A stretch of DNA of 64,000 nucleotides from Pseudacidovorax sp. RU35E (GCF_900156165.1 NZ_FTMY01000010.1:62001-126000), one strand, 5' to 3'. Positions 1 through 9,818 are shown, numbered from the stretch's first letter. Translations and numbers: made by a program. The notes: generated by a model not told the origin, from the letters alone.

Positions 1-1
1 G

Positions 2-67
2 GCGGAACTGGAGCGCTGGCTGCGCAGCCACAAACAACCGTTGGAGTTGGCAGAGGCCTGCGGCTGA
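2..67 (+). CDS. C-terminal tail of an upstream gene (partial)
   Basis: The second reading frame runs from the window edge to a TGA at 65-67 and encodes 21 residues ending in ELAEACG. The composition (charged, helix-like, RWLRSHKQ) looks like a genuine protein C-terminus and the frame is open from the first base. It converges on the efflux operon, whose last stop lies 29 bp further on. The family cannot be named from so short a tail. Confidence 0.45.
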   Translation, partial: AELERWLRSHKQPLELAEACG

Positions 68-96
68 GCGCAGCCGCGGCGGTGTCGGCATTGGCC

Positions 97-1572
97 TCAG
101 CTGGTCGAGGGGGGAATCGTGCCCGGAGCTCGCAACCAGTCCGCCTCCCAGCCCCCGCCCAGCGCTTGGATCAGCGCCACGGCCGACGCCTGTCGCGACA
201 GCTGAACGTTCAGCAGACTGCGGCGCGCGCTCAGGGCCGAGGCCTGGGCCGTCACCACCTCGGTGTAGCTCACTTGGCCCGCGCGGTAGCGGTTGAGGAT
301 CTGCTGCTCCGTCAGGTCTGCCGCTTCCGAGGCCTGGCGCAGCAGCACCGCCTGTTCGCCCAGCGCCGCGGCGCTGCTGAGCTGGTCTTCCACCGCCTGG
401 AAGGCCGTGAGCACCGACTGTCGGTAGCCGGCCACGGCGCCCTGGTAGGCCGCGCCGGCCGCATCGACCTGGGCGGCGATGGCGCCGCCGTCGAACACCG
501 TCTGGGCGGCCGAGAGGCCCAGCGCCCACAGCAGGTTGGAGGCATTGAACAGGTCCCCCACCCGGCTTGCGCTGCCGGTGACCGAGGCCGTGAGGTTGAG
601 GCTGGGGAAGTACGCGCTGCGGGCGATGCCGATCTGCGCATTGGCCCGCGCCATGGCGCGCTCGGCGGCCGCGATGTCGGGCCGGCGCTGCAGCAGTTCG
701 GCCGGCAGGCTGAGCGGCACGGCGGGCACCACGGGCAGCCAGTCGGCCTGGGGCGCGATGCGGAAGTCGGCCGGCGCCACGCCCACCAGCACGGCGATCG
801 CATGCTCCAGCACGGCCCGGTCGCGCACGAGGCCGGCCCGGTCGGAGCGCGCATTGACCAGTTGCGTTTGGGCCTGCAGCACGTCGGTCTGCGCCGCGAT
901 GCCGGCCTGGTAGCGGTTGCGGGTGATGGTGAGCGATCGCTCGTAGCCTTCGAGCGTGCGGTCCAGCAGCGCGATCTCGGCGTCGCTGGCACGCAGTTGC
1001 AGGTAGTTGGTGGCCAGCGAGCCCAGGGCTGACAGCCGGGCGGCAGCCAGGTCGGCCTGGCTCACCTGAGCACTGGCGCTGGCACTGTCGACCGACAGGC
1101 GCAGCCGGCCCCAGAGGTCCGGCTCCCAGCTGGCCGTGAGGCCCGCCGAGAAGGCGTTGGATGGCCGCGTGCCGTTGTCGCTCTTCACCGGCCCGCTGCG
1201 GCGACCGCTGCCGCTGGCGGTGAGCGCCGGCAGCAGCGAGGCCCGCTGCTCGCGCACCAGCGCCTGCGCCTGGCTGTAGGCCGCGACGGCCACCGCGATG
1301 TTCTGGTTATTCACCTGCACCCGCTCGGCCAGCGCGTCGAGCTGAGGGTCGTCGAAGCGCTTCCACCAGGGGCCCTTGTCCAACGCGTCGCCGGGCGTGG
1401 CGGGCAACCAGCCGGCCGCGGCTGGCGCTTCCTTGAAGGCGGCAGGCATCGCGTCCGTCGGCGGCGCATAGCGCGGCCCCACGGCGCAGCCGGCCAGCAG
1501 GACGGCCGCGGGCGCGGCCAGCAGCAGTTGCCGGCGCGCAAGGAAGGCGGAAGGAGCAAGGCGGGTCTTCAT
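97..1572 (-). CDS. RND efflux outer membrane factor lipoprotein (NodT/OprM family)
   Basis: Outer-membrane channel of a tripartite RND pump; trimers of this family dock on the adaptor and permease and open to the medium. The protein has 491 residues, the usual family length. It begins with a lipoprotein signal (LLAGC, Cys29), followed by two outer-membrane-efflux repeats; typical motifs are WWKRFDDPQLDAL near residue 70 and RRPDIAAAE near 290. Its ATG overlaps the stop of the upstream permease gene by 4 bp, so it is the last, translationally coupled gene of mdtA-mdtB-mdtC-OMF. E. coli mdtABC relies on TolC; carrying a dedicated OMF resembles MuxABC-OpmB of Pseudomonas. Confidence 0.93.
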   Translation of the reverse strand: MKTRLAPSAFLARRQLLLAAPAAVLLAGCAVGPRYAPPTDAMPAAFKEAPAAAGWLPATPGDALDKGPWWKRFDDPQLDALAERVQVNNQNIAVAVAAYSQAQALVREQRASLLPALTASGSGRRSGPVKSDNGTRPSNAFSAGLTASWEPDLWGRLRLSVDSASASAQVSQADLAAARLSALGSLATNYLQLRASDAEIALLDRTLEGYERSLTITRNRYQAGIAAQTDVLQAQTQLVNARSDRAGLVRDRAVLEHAIAVLVGVAPADFRIAPQADWLPVVPAVPLSLPAELLQRRPDIAAAERAMARANAQIGIARSAYFPSLNLTASVTGSASRVGDLFNASNLLWALGLSAAQTVFDGGAIAAQVDAAGAAYQGAVAGYRQSVLTAFQAVEDQLSSAAALGEQAVLLRQASEAADLTEQQILNRYRAGQVSYTEVVTAQASALSARRSLLNVQLSRQASAVALIQALGGGWEADWLRAPGTIPPSTS

Positions 1573-4500
1573 CGGGTGGGAACGTGTTCGTGGATGCCGA
1601 TGCGGGGCACGCGCCCCCCGCCGGGCCGCAGGCGGTCCATCAGCACGTAGATGACGGGCACGGTGAGCAGCGTCAGCAGCTGGCTCGCGACCAGGCCGCC
1701 GATGATGGTCACGCCCAGGGGCTGCCGCAGCTCGGAACCCACGCCGAAGCCGATGGCCAGCGGCAGCGCGCCCAGCATGGCGGCCAGCGTGGTCATGAGG
1801 ATGGGCCGCAGCCGCAGCAGGCTGGCCTCACGCACGGCCTCGGTGGCCGTGAGGCCGCGCTCGCGCTGCGCCTCCAGCGCGAAGTCGATGATCATGATGG
1901 CGTTCTTCTTGACGATGCCGATCAGCAGGAAGAGCCCGATCAGCGCCATGATCGACAGGTCCATGCGCAGCATCAGCAGCGCCAGCACCGCGCCCACGCC
2001 GGCCGAGGGCAGCGTGGTGAGCACCGTCACCGGATGGATCAGGCTCTCGTACAGGATGCCCAGCACGATGTAGATGACCACGATGGCCGCCACGATCAGC
2101 AGCGCTTGCTGGTTGCCGCTCTGCTGCGCCGCACGCGCCGTGCCGCCGAAGCTGCCGCGCACGTTGATCGGCAGGGCCACGTCGTCCTCGGCCTGCTTGA
2201 TGGCGGCCTGCGCCTGCTGCAGCGTCACGCCTTCGGGCAGGTTGAAGGAGATGGTGCTCGACAGCTCGGTGTCCTCGTGGCTGATGGCACTTGGCACCGC
2301 CCGCTCCTTGAGCGTGGCGAAGGCCGACAGCGGCACCAGCGTGGTGTTGCTGGTCGCCAGCGCCTGGCCCGTGGACGCACCGCGCTGCCCCGGGTTGGCC
2401 GAGCTGGTGGTCGAGGTGCCGGTGCTGGTGTCGGTGTTGGCCTGAAGCGAGGTGCTGGCCGTGCTGCCATCGGCATTGGTGACGCTATTGAGCGTGGAGG
2501 GCACGTACATATCCTTCAGCGCCAGCGGCGAGGTCTGGAAGCGCGGCGCCCATTCCATGATCACCGAGTACTGGTTGAGGTCGTTGTAGATCGTGGCCAC
2601 CGAACGCTGGCCGTAGGCGTTGTAGAGCGCACTGTTGAGCGCGGTGGTGTTGACCCCCAGGCGCGCAGCGGCGTCGCGGTCCACCGACAGGAAGGTCTCG
2701 ACGCCGTTGTCGCTCGAGCTTTCTCCATCCACGTCGGCCAGTTGCGGCAGCTCGGCCATGCGCGCGGCCAGCTTGGTCGAGGCGGCACGCAGGTCGGTGA
2801 TGTTGTCCGCGCGCAGGGTGTACTGATAGGCCGAGTTGCTGGAGCGCCCGCCCATGCGCAGCTCCTGCACCGGTCCGAGGAACACGCGCAGACCCGTGAG
2901 CTGGTTGAGCTGTGGCCGCAGCCGGTCGATCACCACCTGCGTCTTCACGCCGCCGCGCTGGGCCAGCGGCTTGAGGTTGACGAACATGAAGCCACCGCCC
3001 GCGCGCGTGCCGCCGGTGAAGCCGACCACCGTGTCCACCGCTGGGTCGGCCTTGATGATGTCCACCGCCTGCTTGAGCTTGGCCGACAGCGCCACGGACG
3101 AGATGCTCTGATCGGCCCGCAGGCCGGCGTTGATCTGTCCGTTGTCCTGCTGCGGGAAGTAGCCCTTGGGTACGTGGATGAAGAGATACACGTTCAGGCC
3201 GATCACGGCCAGCAGCGAGATCACCACGATGGTCTTGCTGGCCAGTGCCCAGTCGAGGCTGCGGGCATAGCCGCGCAGGATGCCGTTCCACAGCCGGTCG
3301 CCCTGGCGGCCCAGCCAGGCGCTGATTGGCGCCCAGCGGCGGCCCAGCGGCCCGGGCGGCCGGCGCTGGTACCAGCTCTCCGCCCGCAGCAAGGCTGCGC
3401 ACATCATGGGCGTGGTGGTGAGCGAGATCACCAGCGAGATCAGCACCGCCACCGACAGCGTCACCGCGAACTCGTGGAACAGCCGGCCGACCTGTCCGCC
3501 CATGAACAGCAGGGGGATGAACACCGCCACCAGCGACAGGCTGATGGACAGCACGGTGAAGCCCACCTCGCGCGCGCCCTGCAGCGCCGCCTGCAGGCGA
3601 CCCATGCCGTTCTCGATGTGGCGCTGCGTGTTCTCCAGCACCACGATGGCATCGTCCACCACGAAGCCGGTGGCCACCGTGAGCGCCATCAGACTCAGGT
3701 TGTTGAGCGAGAAGCCCAGCAGGTACATGACGCCGAAGGTGCCCAGCAGCGACACCACCGTGGCGACGGTCGGGATGATGGTGGCCCGCGCCCGGCGCAG
3801 GAAGAGCCCCACCACCAGCACCACCAGCGCGACCGAGATCATGAGCGTGAACTCGACCTCGTGCAGCGCCGCGCGGATGGAGGCCGTGCGGTCAGAGGCC
3901 ACATCCACCTCGATGTCCTGCGGCAACTGCGCCTTGAGCTCGGGAATGAGCGCGCGCACCGAGTCCACCGTCTCGATCACGTTCGCATCGGCCTGGGCGC
4001 GCAGAAGCACCACGATGGCGGGCTGGCCGTTGAACAGGCCGAGCGTGCGCGTGTTCTCGACGCTGTCGATGACCTCGGCCACGTCCTTCAGGCGCACCGC
4101 CGCGTTGTTGCGCCAGGCGATCACCAGGTCGCGGTAGTCGGCCGCGCGCAACCCGGGGGACGGCGTGTAGATCTGCAGCCGCCGGTCCTCGCTCTCGATC
4201 ACGCCCTTGGGCCGGTTGGCGTTGTTGGCCTGGATGGCCGCACGAACGTCCTCGGTGCTGATGCCCAGGCGGTTGAGGCTGAAGGGCTCCAGTTCCACCC
4301 GCACGGCAGGCAGCGAGCCACCGCCGATTTCCACGTCGCCGATGCCCTCGACCTGCGACAGGCGCTGGCTCACGATGTTGGAGACGGTGTCGTAGATCTG
4401 CCCCGGCGTGCGCGTCTTCGAAGTGAGCGCCAGGATGATGACCGGCGCCGAGGCCGGGTTGGCCTTGCGGTAGGTCGGGTTGCTGCGCAGCGTGGACGGC

Positions 4501-4856
4501 AGGTCGACCCGGGCCGCATTGATGGCGGCCTGCACCTCGCGTGCGGCGGAATCGATGTTGCGGTCCAGGTCGAACTGCAGCGTGATGCGGGTGGAGCCCA
4601 CCGAACTGGTGGAGGTCAGCTCGTTCACGCCCGGGATCACGCCCAGCCGCCGCTCCAGCGGCGTGGCCACGCTGCTGGCCATGGTGTCAGGGCTGGCCCC
4701 CGCGATGCTGGCGCTGACGGTGATGACCGGGAAGTCCACCTTGGGCAGTGGCGACACCGGCAGCTTGAAGAAGGCCAGGATGCCCGCCAGCGCGATGCCG
4801 AGCGTGAGCAGCACCGTGGCCACCGGCCGCAGGACGAAAGGCCGGGAAAGGTTCAC
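1569..4856 (-). CDS. mdtC: Multidrug efflux RND permease, MdtC/MuxC type
   Basis: Inner-membrane proton-driven drug pump subunit that works as a heteromultimer with MdtB. It has 1095 residues with the RND plan of twelve membrane segments and two large periplasmic loops. It starts MNLSRPFVLRPVATVLLT and has the proton-relay acidic pair in GFVVDDAIVVLEN. The start codon is GTG, overlapping the mdtB stop by 4 bp. It is some 50 residues longer than usual because of a Ser/Thr-rich stretch around residues 785-835 in the second periplasmic loop. Substrates are unknown; MdtBC pumps of other bacteria export bile salts, novobiocin and related compounds. Confidence 0.92.
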   Translation of the reverse strand: MNLSRPFVLRPVATVLLTLGIALAGILAFFKLPVSPLPKVDFPVITVSASIAGASPDTMASSVATPLERRLGVIPGVNELTSTSSVGSTRITLQFDLDRNIDSAAREVQAAINAARVDLPSTLRSNPTYRKANPASAPVIILALTSKTRTPGQIYDTVSNIVSQRLSQVEGIGDVEIGGGSLPAVRVELEPFSLNRLGISTEDVRAAIQANNANRPKGVIESEDRRLQIYTPSPGLRAADYRDLVIAWRNNAAVRLKDVAEVIDSVENTRTLGLFNGQPAIVVLLRAQADANVIETVDSVRALIPELKAQLPQDIEVDVASDRTASIRAALHEVEFTLMISVALVVLVVGLFLRRARATIIPTVATVVSLLGTFGVMYLLGFSLNNLSLMALTVATGFVVDDAIVVLENTQRHIENGMGRLQAALQGAREVGFTVLSISLSLVAVFIPLLFMGGQVGRLFHEFAVTLSVAVLISLVISLTTTPMMCAALLRAESWYQRRPPGPLGRRWAPISAWLGRQGDRLWNGILRGYARSLDWALASKTIVVISLLAVIGLNVYLFIHVPKGYFPQQDNGQINAGLRADQSISSVALSAKLKQAVDIIKADPAVDTVVGFTGGTRAGGGFMFVNLKPLAQRGGVKTQVVIDRLRPQLNQLTGLRVFLGPVQELRMGGRSSNSAYQYTLRADNITDLRAASTKLAARMAELPQLADVDGESSSDNGVETFLSVDRDAAARLGVNTTALNSALYNAYGQRSVATIYNDLNQYSVIMEWAPRFQTSPLALKDMYVPSTLNSVTNADGSTASTSLQANTDTSTGTSTTSSANPGQRGASTGQALATSNTTLVPLSAFATLKERAVPSAISHEDTELSSTISFNLPEGVTLQQAQAAIKQAEDDVALPINVRGSFGGTARAAQQSGNQQALLIVAAIVVIYIVLGILYESLIHPVTVLTTLPSAGVGAVLALLMLRMDLSIMALIGLFLLIGIVKKNAIMIIDFALEAQRERGLTATEAVREASLLRLRPILMTTLAAMLGALPLAIGFGVGSELRQPLGVTIIGGLVASQLLTLLTVPVIYVLMDRLRPGGGRVPRIGIHEHVPTR

Positions 4857-7800
4857 GCGCGGGCCTCCGTGGGACCGGGCGTAGCGGGGCCGTCCTCGTC
4901 ATCCTCGCGCCGGCCCTTGCGTGAGAAGCGTCGGCCCAGCCGGTCGAAGGCCAGGTAGATGACCGGCGTGGTGAACAGCGTGAGCAGCTGCGACAGCACC
5001 AGCCCGCCGAAGATCGACAGCCCCAGCGGCCGGCGCAGCTCGGCGCCCTCGCCCAGGCCCAGCATCAGCGGCACGGCCGCGAACAGGGCCGCCAGCGTGG
5101 TCATCAGGATCGGCCGGAAGCGCAGCAGCGCCGCCTGGCGGATGGCGTCTTCGGGTGCCTTGCCCTCGTTGCGCTCGGCATCGATGGCGAAGTCGATCAT
5201 CATGATCGCGTTCTTCTTGACGATGCCGATGAGCAGGATGATGCCGATGATGCCGATCACGCCCAGGTCGTGGCCGGTGAGCATCAGCGCCAGCAGCGCG
5301 CCCACGCCCGCCGAGGGCAGCGTCGAGAGGATCGTCATCGGGTGCACATAGCTTTCGTACAGCACGCCCAGCACGATGTACACGCACACGACCGCCGCCA
5401 GGATCAGCCACAGCTGGCTGGTGAGCGAGTTCTCGTAGGCCCCGGCCGCGCCCAGGAAGCGCAGGTTGATGCCGGCGGGCACGCCGATCTCCTTGGCCGC
5501 GGCACGGATCGCCGACACGGACCTGCCCAGCGCCACGCCGTCCGCGGTGTCGAAGCCGACGGTGGCCGACGGGTACTGCGCCACACGCGTGATCTGCAAC
5601 GGTGCGGGCTGCTCGCGCACGGTGGCGAAGGCGGACAGCGGCGTCGCCGTGCCGCCGCCGGTGCGCAGTTGCAGGCTGCCCAGGCCCTGCGGCGAATCAA
5701 GCCCCTCGCGCTGCGCCTCCAGGATCACGCGGTACTGGTTGGTCTCGGTGAAGATGGTGGAGACGATGCGCTGGCCGAAGGCGCTGTAGAGCGCATCGTC
5801 CACCGAGCTGGCCGTGACCGACAGGCGCGAGGCCGTGTTGCGGTCGATGTCCACATAGGCGGCCAGGCCCTGCGCGCCGGCGTCGGTGGTGGCATTGCGC
5901 ACCAGCGGCTCGTTGCCCAGGCGGGCCACCAGCTTCTTCGCCCAGTCGTTGACGGTGGCGGTGTCCGAGCCCTCCAGCGCGACGCGGAATTCGGTCGGGC
6001 CGGATTCCGCGTCGATTGTCAGGTCCTGCGTCGGCTGGAGGTAGAGCCGGACGCCTGCCACCTGCGACCGCACGGCCTGTGTCAGGCGGTTCATCACCAC
6101 GTCCTGCGCGTCGCGGCTGCGGCGCAGGTCGATCAGCATGCTGCCGGTGTTGAGCGCCATGTTGCTGGCGCCGTCCACGCCCACCACCGAGCTCACGCTC
6201 TGCACATCGGCATCGGCCAGGATGACGGCGGCCGCCCGCTCCTGGAGCTGGGCCATGCGTTCGTACGACACGTCCTGCGAGGCTTCGATGCGGGCCTTGA
6301 GCTGGCCGGTGTCCTGCGTCGGGAAGAGCCCCTTGGGGATCATGATGTACAGCAGCGCCGTGAGGGCCAGCGTGCCCACCGCCACCACCAGCGTCAGACC
6401 CTGGTGGCGCAGCACCCAGCCCAGGCCCACGTCGTAGCGGGCGATGACGCGGTCGAAGAAGCGCTGCACCGTGCGGCCCAGCCGGCCGCCACTCTTGGAT
6501 TCCGTCTCGAGCCAGCGCGCGGCCATCATCGGCACGAGCGTGAGCGAGACCACGGCGGAGATCAGGATGGTGATGGCCAGCGTGACGGCGAACTCGCGGA
6601 ACAGCCGACCCACCACGTCCTGCATGAACAGCAGCGGGATCAGCACCGCGATCAGCGACACCGTGAGCGAGATGATGGTGAAGCCGATCTGCGAAGCACC
6701 CTCGAGCGCGGCCTTGAAGGGCGGCTCGCCCTCCTCCAGCTTGCGGGCGATGTTCTCGATCATCACGATGGCGTCGTCCACCACGAAACCGGTGGCGATG
6801 GTCATGGCCATCAGACTCAGGTTGTTCAGCGAATAGCCCAGCAGGTACATCACGCCGGCCGTGCCGATGAGCGAGATGGGCACTGCGATGCTGGCGATGA
6901 TGGTGGCGCGCAGGCTGTGCAGGAACAGGAAGATGACCAGCACCACCAGCACCACGGCCAGCACCAGTTCCATCTGCACATGCTCGACCGAGGCGCGGAT
7001 GCCGGAGGTGCGGTCGGACAGCACTTCCACCCGCACGTTGGCCGGCATGGCGGCCTGCAGCTCTGGCAGGCGGGCGCGGATCGCGTCCACGGTCGAGATC
7101 ACGTTGGCGCCCGGCTGGCGCTGCACGTTGACGATGATCGACTGGCGTAGCGAGCCATCGCCGGCCCCGTTGGCCTGGGGCTTGTCGTCCTTGAGGCCGG
7201 CCCAGGCACCCAGCTGCGCGTTCTCGGCGCCGTCGACCACGCGCGCCACATCCGACAGCCGCACCGGCGCGTTGTTCTTCCAGGCGACGATCAGCTTCTT
7301 GTAGTCGGCCGCGGTGAGCAGCGCGTCATTGGCGTTGATGGTGTAGGAGCGCTGCGGCCCGTCGAAGCTGCCCTTGGCGCCGTTGGCATTGGCCGCGGCG
7401 ATGGCGTTGCGCAGCGTGTCCAGCCCGATGCCGGCCGAGGCCAGCGCCTGGGTGTTGGCCTGGATGCGCACGGCCGGCCGCTGGCCGCCCGCGAGCGAGA
7501 CCAGCCCCACGCCGCTGACCTGGCTGATCTTCTGCGCCAGACGGGTGTTGACGATGTTCTGCACCTCCGTCAGCGGCAGCGTGTCGGCGGTCACGGCCAG
7601 CGTCATGATGGGCGCGTCGGCCGGGTTGACCTTGGCATAGACCGGCGGCGCCGGCAGGTCGGTGGGCAGGAAGGAGCCGCCGGCGTTGATGGCGGCCTGC
7701 ACCTGCTGCTCGGCCACGTCCAGCGTCTGGTCCAGATCGAACTGCAGCGTGACGATGGACACACCCGCCGCGCTGGTTGAGCTCATGCGGTTGAGGCCCG

Positions 7801-8023
7801 CCATCTGCCCGAACTGCCGCTCGAGCGGCGCGCTGACGGTGCGGCTCATGACCTCCGGACTCGCGCCCGGGTAGAGCGTCTGCACCTGGATGGTCGGGTA
7901 GTCCACCTGCGGCAGTGCCGCCAGCGGCAGGAAGCGCAGGCCCACCAGGCCCGCCAGCACGATGGCCAGCATCAGCAGCCCGGTGGCGACCGGCCGCTCG
8001 ATGAAGGGGCGCGAGGGGTTCAT
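4853..8023 (-). CDS. mdtB: Multidrug efflux RND permease, MdtB/MuxB type
   Basis: Partner RND permease of MdtC. The protein has 1056 residues, begins MNPSRPFIERPVATGLLM and carries the DD pair in GFVVDDAIVMIEN, twelve predicted membrane helices and two periplasmic domains. Its ATG overlaps the mdtA stop (ATGA) and its TGA overlaps the GTG of mdtC, so the pump subunits are probably made in fixed proportion by translational coupling. Two non-identical permeases in tandem is the signature of the MdtBC/MuxBC subgroup rather than of AcrB-type pumps. Confidence 0.93.
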   Translation of the reverse strand: MNPSRPFIERPVATGLLMLAIVLAGLVGLRFLPLAALPQVDYPTIQVQTLYPGASPEVMSRTVSAPLERQFGQMAGLNRMSSTSAAGVSIVTLQFDLDQTLDVAEQQVQAAINAGGSFLPTDLPAPPVYAKVNPADAPIMTLAVTADTLPLTEVQNIVNTRLAQKISQVSGVGLVSLAGGQRPAVRIQANTQALASAGIGLDTLRNAIAAANANGAKGSFDGPQRSYTINANDALLTAADYKKLIVAWKNNAPVRLSDVARVVDGAENAQLGAWAGLKDDKPQANGAGDGSLRQSIIVNVQRQPGANVISTVDAIRARLPELQAAMPANVRVEVLSDRTSGIRASVEHVQMELVLAVVLVVLVIFLFLHSLRATIIASIAVPISLIGTAGVMYLLGYSLNNLSLMAMTIATGFVVDDAIVMIENIARKLEEGEPPFKAALEGASQIGFTIISLTVSLIAVLIPLLFMQDVVGRLFREFAVTLAITILISAVVSLTLVPMMAARWLETESKSGGRLGRTVQRFFDRVIARYDVGLGWVLRHQGLTLVVAVGTLALTALLYIMIPKGLFPTQDTGQLKARIEASQDVSYERMAQLQERAAAVILADADVQSVSSVVGVDGASNMALNTGSMLIDLRRSRDAQDVVMNRLTQAVRSQVAGVRLYLQPTQDLTIDAESGPTEFRVALEGSDTATVNDWAKKLVARLGNEPLVRNATTDAGAQGLAAYVDIDRNTASRLSVTASSVDDALYSAFGQRIVSTIFTETNQYRVILEAQREGLDSPQGLGSLQLRTGGGTATPLSAFATVREQPAPLQITRVAQYPSATVGFDTADGVALGRSVSAIRAAAKEIGVPAGINLRFLGAAGAYENSLTSQLWLILAAVVCVYIVLGVLYESYVHPMTILSTLPSAGVGALLALMLTGHDLGVIGIIGIILLIGIVKKNAIMMIDFAIDAERNEGKAPEDAIRQAALLRFRPILMTTLAALFAAVPLMLGLGEGAELRRPLGLSIFGGLVLSQLLTLFTTPVIYLAFDRLGRRFSRKGRREDDEDGPATPGPTEARA

Positions 8024-9726
8024 CGGCCTTCACCGCCGCCACCGCCACCGCCTTCGCGGCGCCGCTGCTGCAGGCGCTGCCAGCGCTCGATGGCCTCGGG
8101 GTCGCCCTTGTCCAGACCGTCGAGCAGCGCCTTGATCCGCGCCAGGCGTTCCGGGTTGTCGCGCGCCGCGTCGAGCATGCGCTGGCGCTGCTCGGGCGTG
8201 GGCAGCGAACGCGCGGCGGCTGCGGGCGACGACGCTGCGCCGCCAGAGGCAGAAGGTGCCCCGCCGGCCGCGGCGCCGGGCTCAGGCGTCGCAGCACCTG
8301 GCATCGAAGGAGCGGTCGGCGCTGCCGGTGCACCGGCAGCGGGTGCGGAGGCCGCGCCCTGCGGTGCCGATGCCGCGCCCGCCGGACCGCCCGCGCCCTC
8401 GGCGCCGCGGCGGCGCTGGCCACCCTGGCGCGGGCCCGTGGCCGGCCGCTCGCCCTGCAGCTGCACGCGCGAGCCATCATTGAGCCGGTCCCCGCCCTCG
8501 GTCACCACCTTCTCGCCGGCCTGCAGGCCGGACGTGATGGCGATCACCTCCGGCGTGGATTCGCCGCGCTTGATGGGTCGCACCTGCACCGTGCGGTCGT
8601 CGCGGATGACATAGACGTAAGGGCCGGTCGGCCCGGTGCGGACGGCCGTCACCGGCACCACCAGCGCGTCGACCGTGCGCAGCGTCAGCCGCAGGTTCAC
8701 GAACTGGTTGGGAAAGAGCTTGGCCTGCGCGTTGTCGAAACGGGCCTTGGCCTTGACGGTGCCGGTGCCCACGTCCACCACGTTGTCGAGCGTCGAGAAG
8801 ACGCCCTGGTCGAGCACGTCGCTGCGCGTACGGTCGAGTGCCGTGGCCTGGAGTTTGGCGCCGGTGCCCTGCTGTGCCTGGATCTCGGGCACCCGGTCCT
8901 GCGGCACCGAGAACTGCACGTCGATCGGGTTCATCTGGGTGATGACGGCCACGCCGGTGGTGGCATTGGCGGCCACGTAATTGCCGGGGTCCACGGTGCG
9001 CAGGCCGATGCGGCCTGTCACGGGTGCGGTGATGCGGGTGAAGTCGAGGTTGAGCTGCGCGCCGGCTTCGGCCGCTTTGTCGCTGACCACCGTGCCTTCG
9101 AGCTGGCGCACCAGGGCGGCCTGGGTGTCCACGTCCTGGCGGGCGATGGAGTCCTGGGAGAGCAGTGTGCGGTAGCGCTCCAGCGTCACGCGGGCGGCCG
9201 CAAGCTGCGCCTCGTCGCGCAGGCGTGTGCCCCTGGCCTGGTCCAGCGCCTGCTGGTAGGGGCGCGGGTCGATCCGTGCGAGCACCTGGCCCTTGCGCAC
9301 GGTCTGGCCCTCGCTGAACAGCACCTCGGTCAGCACGCCGCCTACCTGGGGCTTCAGGGTGACGGTGGCGAGCGGCGTCACGGTGCCCAGTGCGTCGAGC
9401 GCGATGGGAAGCTGCATGCTGCGGACCACGGCATGGCCGACGGTCACGCTGCCGAAGCCACCTCCTCCTCCGCCCGGACCGCCCGGACCGCCGGGTCCTC
9501 CGGGCCCGCCCGGACCGCCGCGCCCCGGCGGACCACCGAAGCCGGCACTGGCGTCGGCCGCCGGCCGATGGACCAGGTACCAGCCCAGCCCCACCAGGCC
9601 CGCCACCAGCACGAGCACCACCGCGCCACCCAGCCAGCGGCTGCGTCGCCCGGGCGGGCGGGCGGGGGGAACCTCCGGCTCTGCGGCATGTGAAGTCTGG
9701 GGCGGGGGGGTGTGGCGAGGGTCCAT
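8020..9726 (-). CDS. mdtA: RND efflux periplasmic adaptor, MdtA/MuxA type
   Basis: Membrane-fusion adaptor linking the MdtBC permease to the outer-membrane channel. From the ATG at 9726 it has 568 residues: a Pro-rich cytoplasmic head, one membrane anchor (about residues 35-57), a long Gly-Pro-repeat linker, the lipoyl/hairpin/beta-barrel core (LKPQVGGVLTEVLFSEGQ, then IDPRPYQQALDQARG) and an Ala/Pro-rich tail ending RREGGGGGGGEGR. The frame is open upstream to 9981, but family alignment and the charged-then-hydrophobic order favour 9726. The Gly-Pro linker and about 100-residue low-complexity tail are longer than in E. coli MdtA. First gene of the efflux operon. Confidence 0.92.
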   Translation of the reverse strand: MDPRHTPPPQTSHAAEPEVPPARPPGRRSRWLGGAVVLVLVAGLVGLGWYLVHRPAADASAGFGGPPGRGGPGGPGGPGGPGGPGGGGGGFGSVTVGHAVVRSMQLPIALDALGTVTPLATVTLKPQVGGVLTEVLFSEGQTVRKGQVLARIDPRPYQQALDQARGTRLRDEAQLAAARVTLERYRTLLSQDSIARQDVDTQAALVRQLEGTVVSDKAAEAGAQLNLDFTRITAPVTGRIGLRTVDPGNYVAANATTGVAVITQMNPIDVQFSVPQDRVPEIQAQQGTGAKLQATALDRTRSDVLDQGVFSTLDNVVDVGTGTVKAKARFDNAQAKLFPNQFVNLRLTLRTVDALVVPVTAVRTGPTGPYVYVIRDDRTVQVRPIKRGESTPEVIAITSGLQAGEKVVTEGGDRLNDGSRVQLQGERPATGPRQGGQRRRGAEGAGGPAGAASAPQGAASAPAAGAPAAPTAPSMPGAATPEPGAAAGGAPSASGGAASSPAAAARSLPTPEQRQRMLDAARDNPERLARIKALLDGLDKGDPEAIERWQRLQQRRREGGGGGGGEGR

Positions 9727-9774
9727 GGATGCGTAGCGGGCATGCGGCTGAGCGTGCCGCGAGTAGAGCGGGAA

Positions 9775-9818
9775 ATCGTAGCTGCGATGTGGGAGCGACC
9801 GTAAAGCGGCGGTAAAGC
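9775..9818 (-). promoter_or_regulatory. Candidate promoter with tandem response-regulator site upstream of mdtA
   Basis: Within the 308-bp gap between mdtA and the divergent gene at 10035, the minus strand reads GCTTTAC-CGCC-GCTTTAC (9818 to 9801), a direct repeat with 11-bp period. That geometry is used by OmpR/PhoB-family regulators. A -10-like TACGAT lies at 9780-9775, so the proximal repeat would overlap the -35 position, as in class II activated promoters. Nothing else in the gap is recognisable except the Shine-Dalgarno AAGGAG before 10035. Assignment is inference from spacing. Confidence 0.35.

Noticed and set aside
1584..4958. 1124-codon open frame on the plus strand across the efflux permease
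   Set aside because: Antisense shadow of mdtC: His/Gln/Arg-rich, no domain, a by-product of third-position GC bias. Similar long shadows over mdtB, glnS (15253-17238) and recJ were also discarded.
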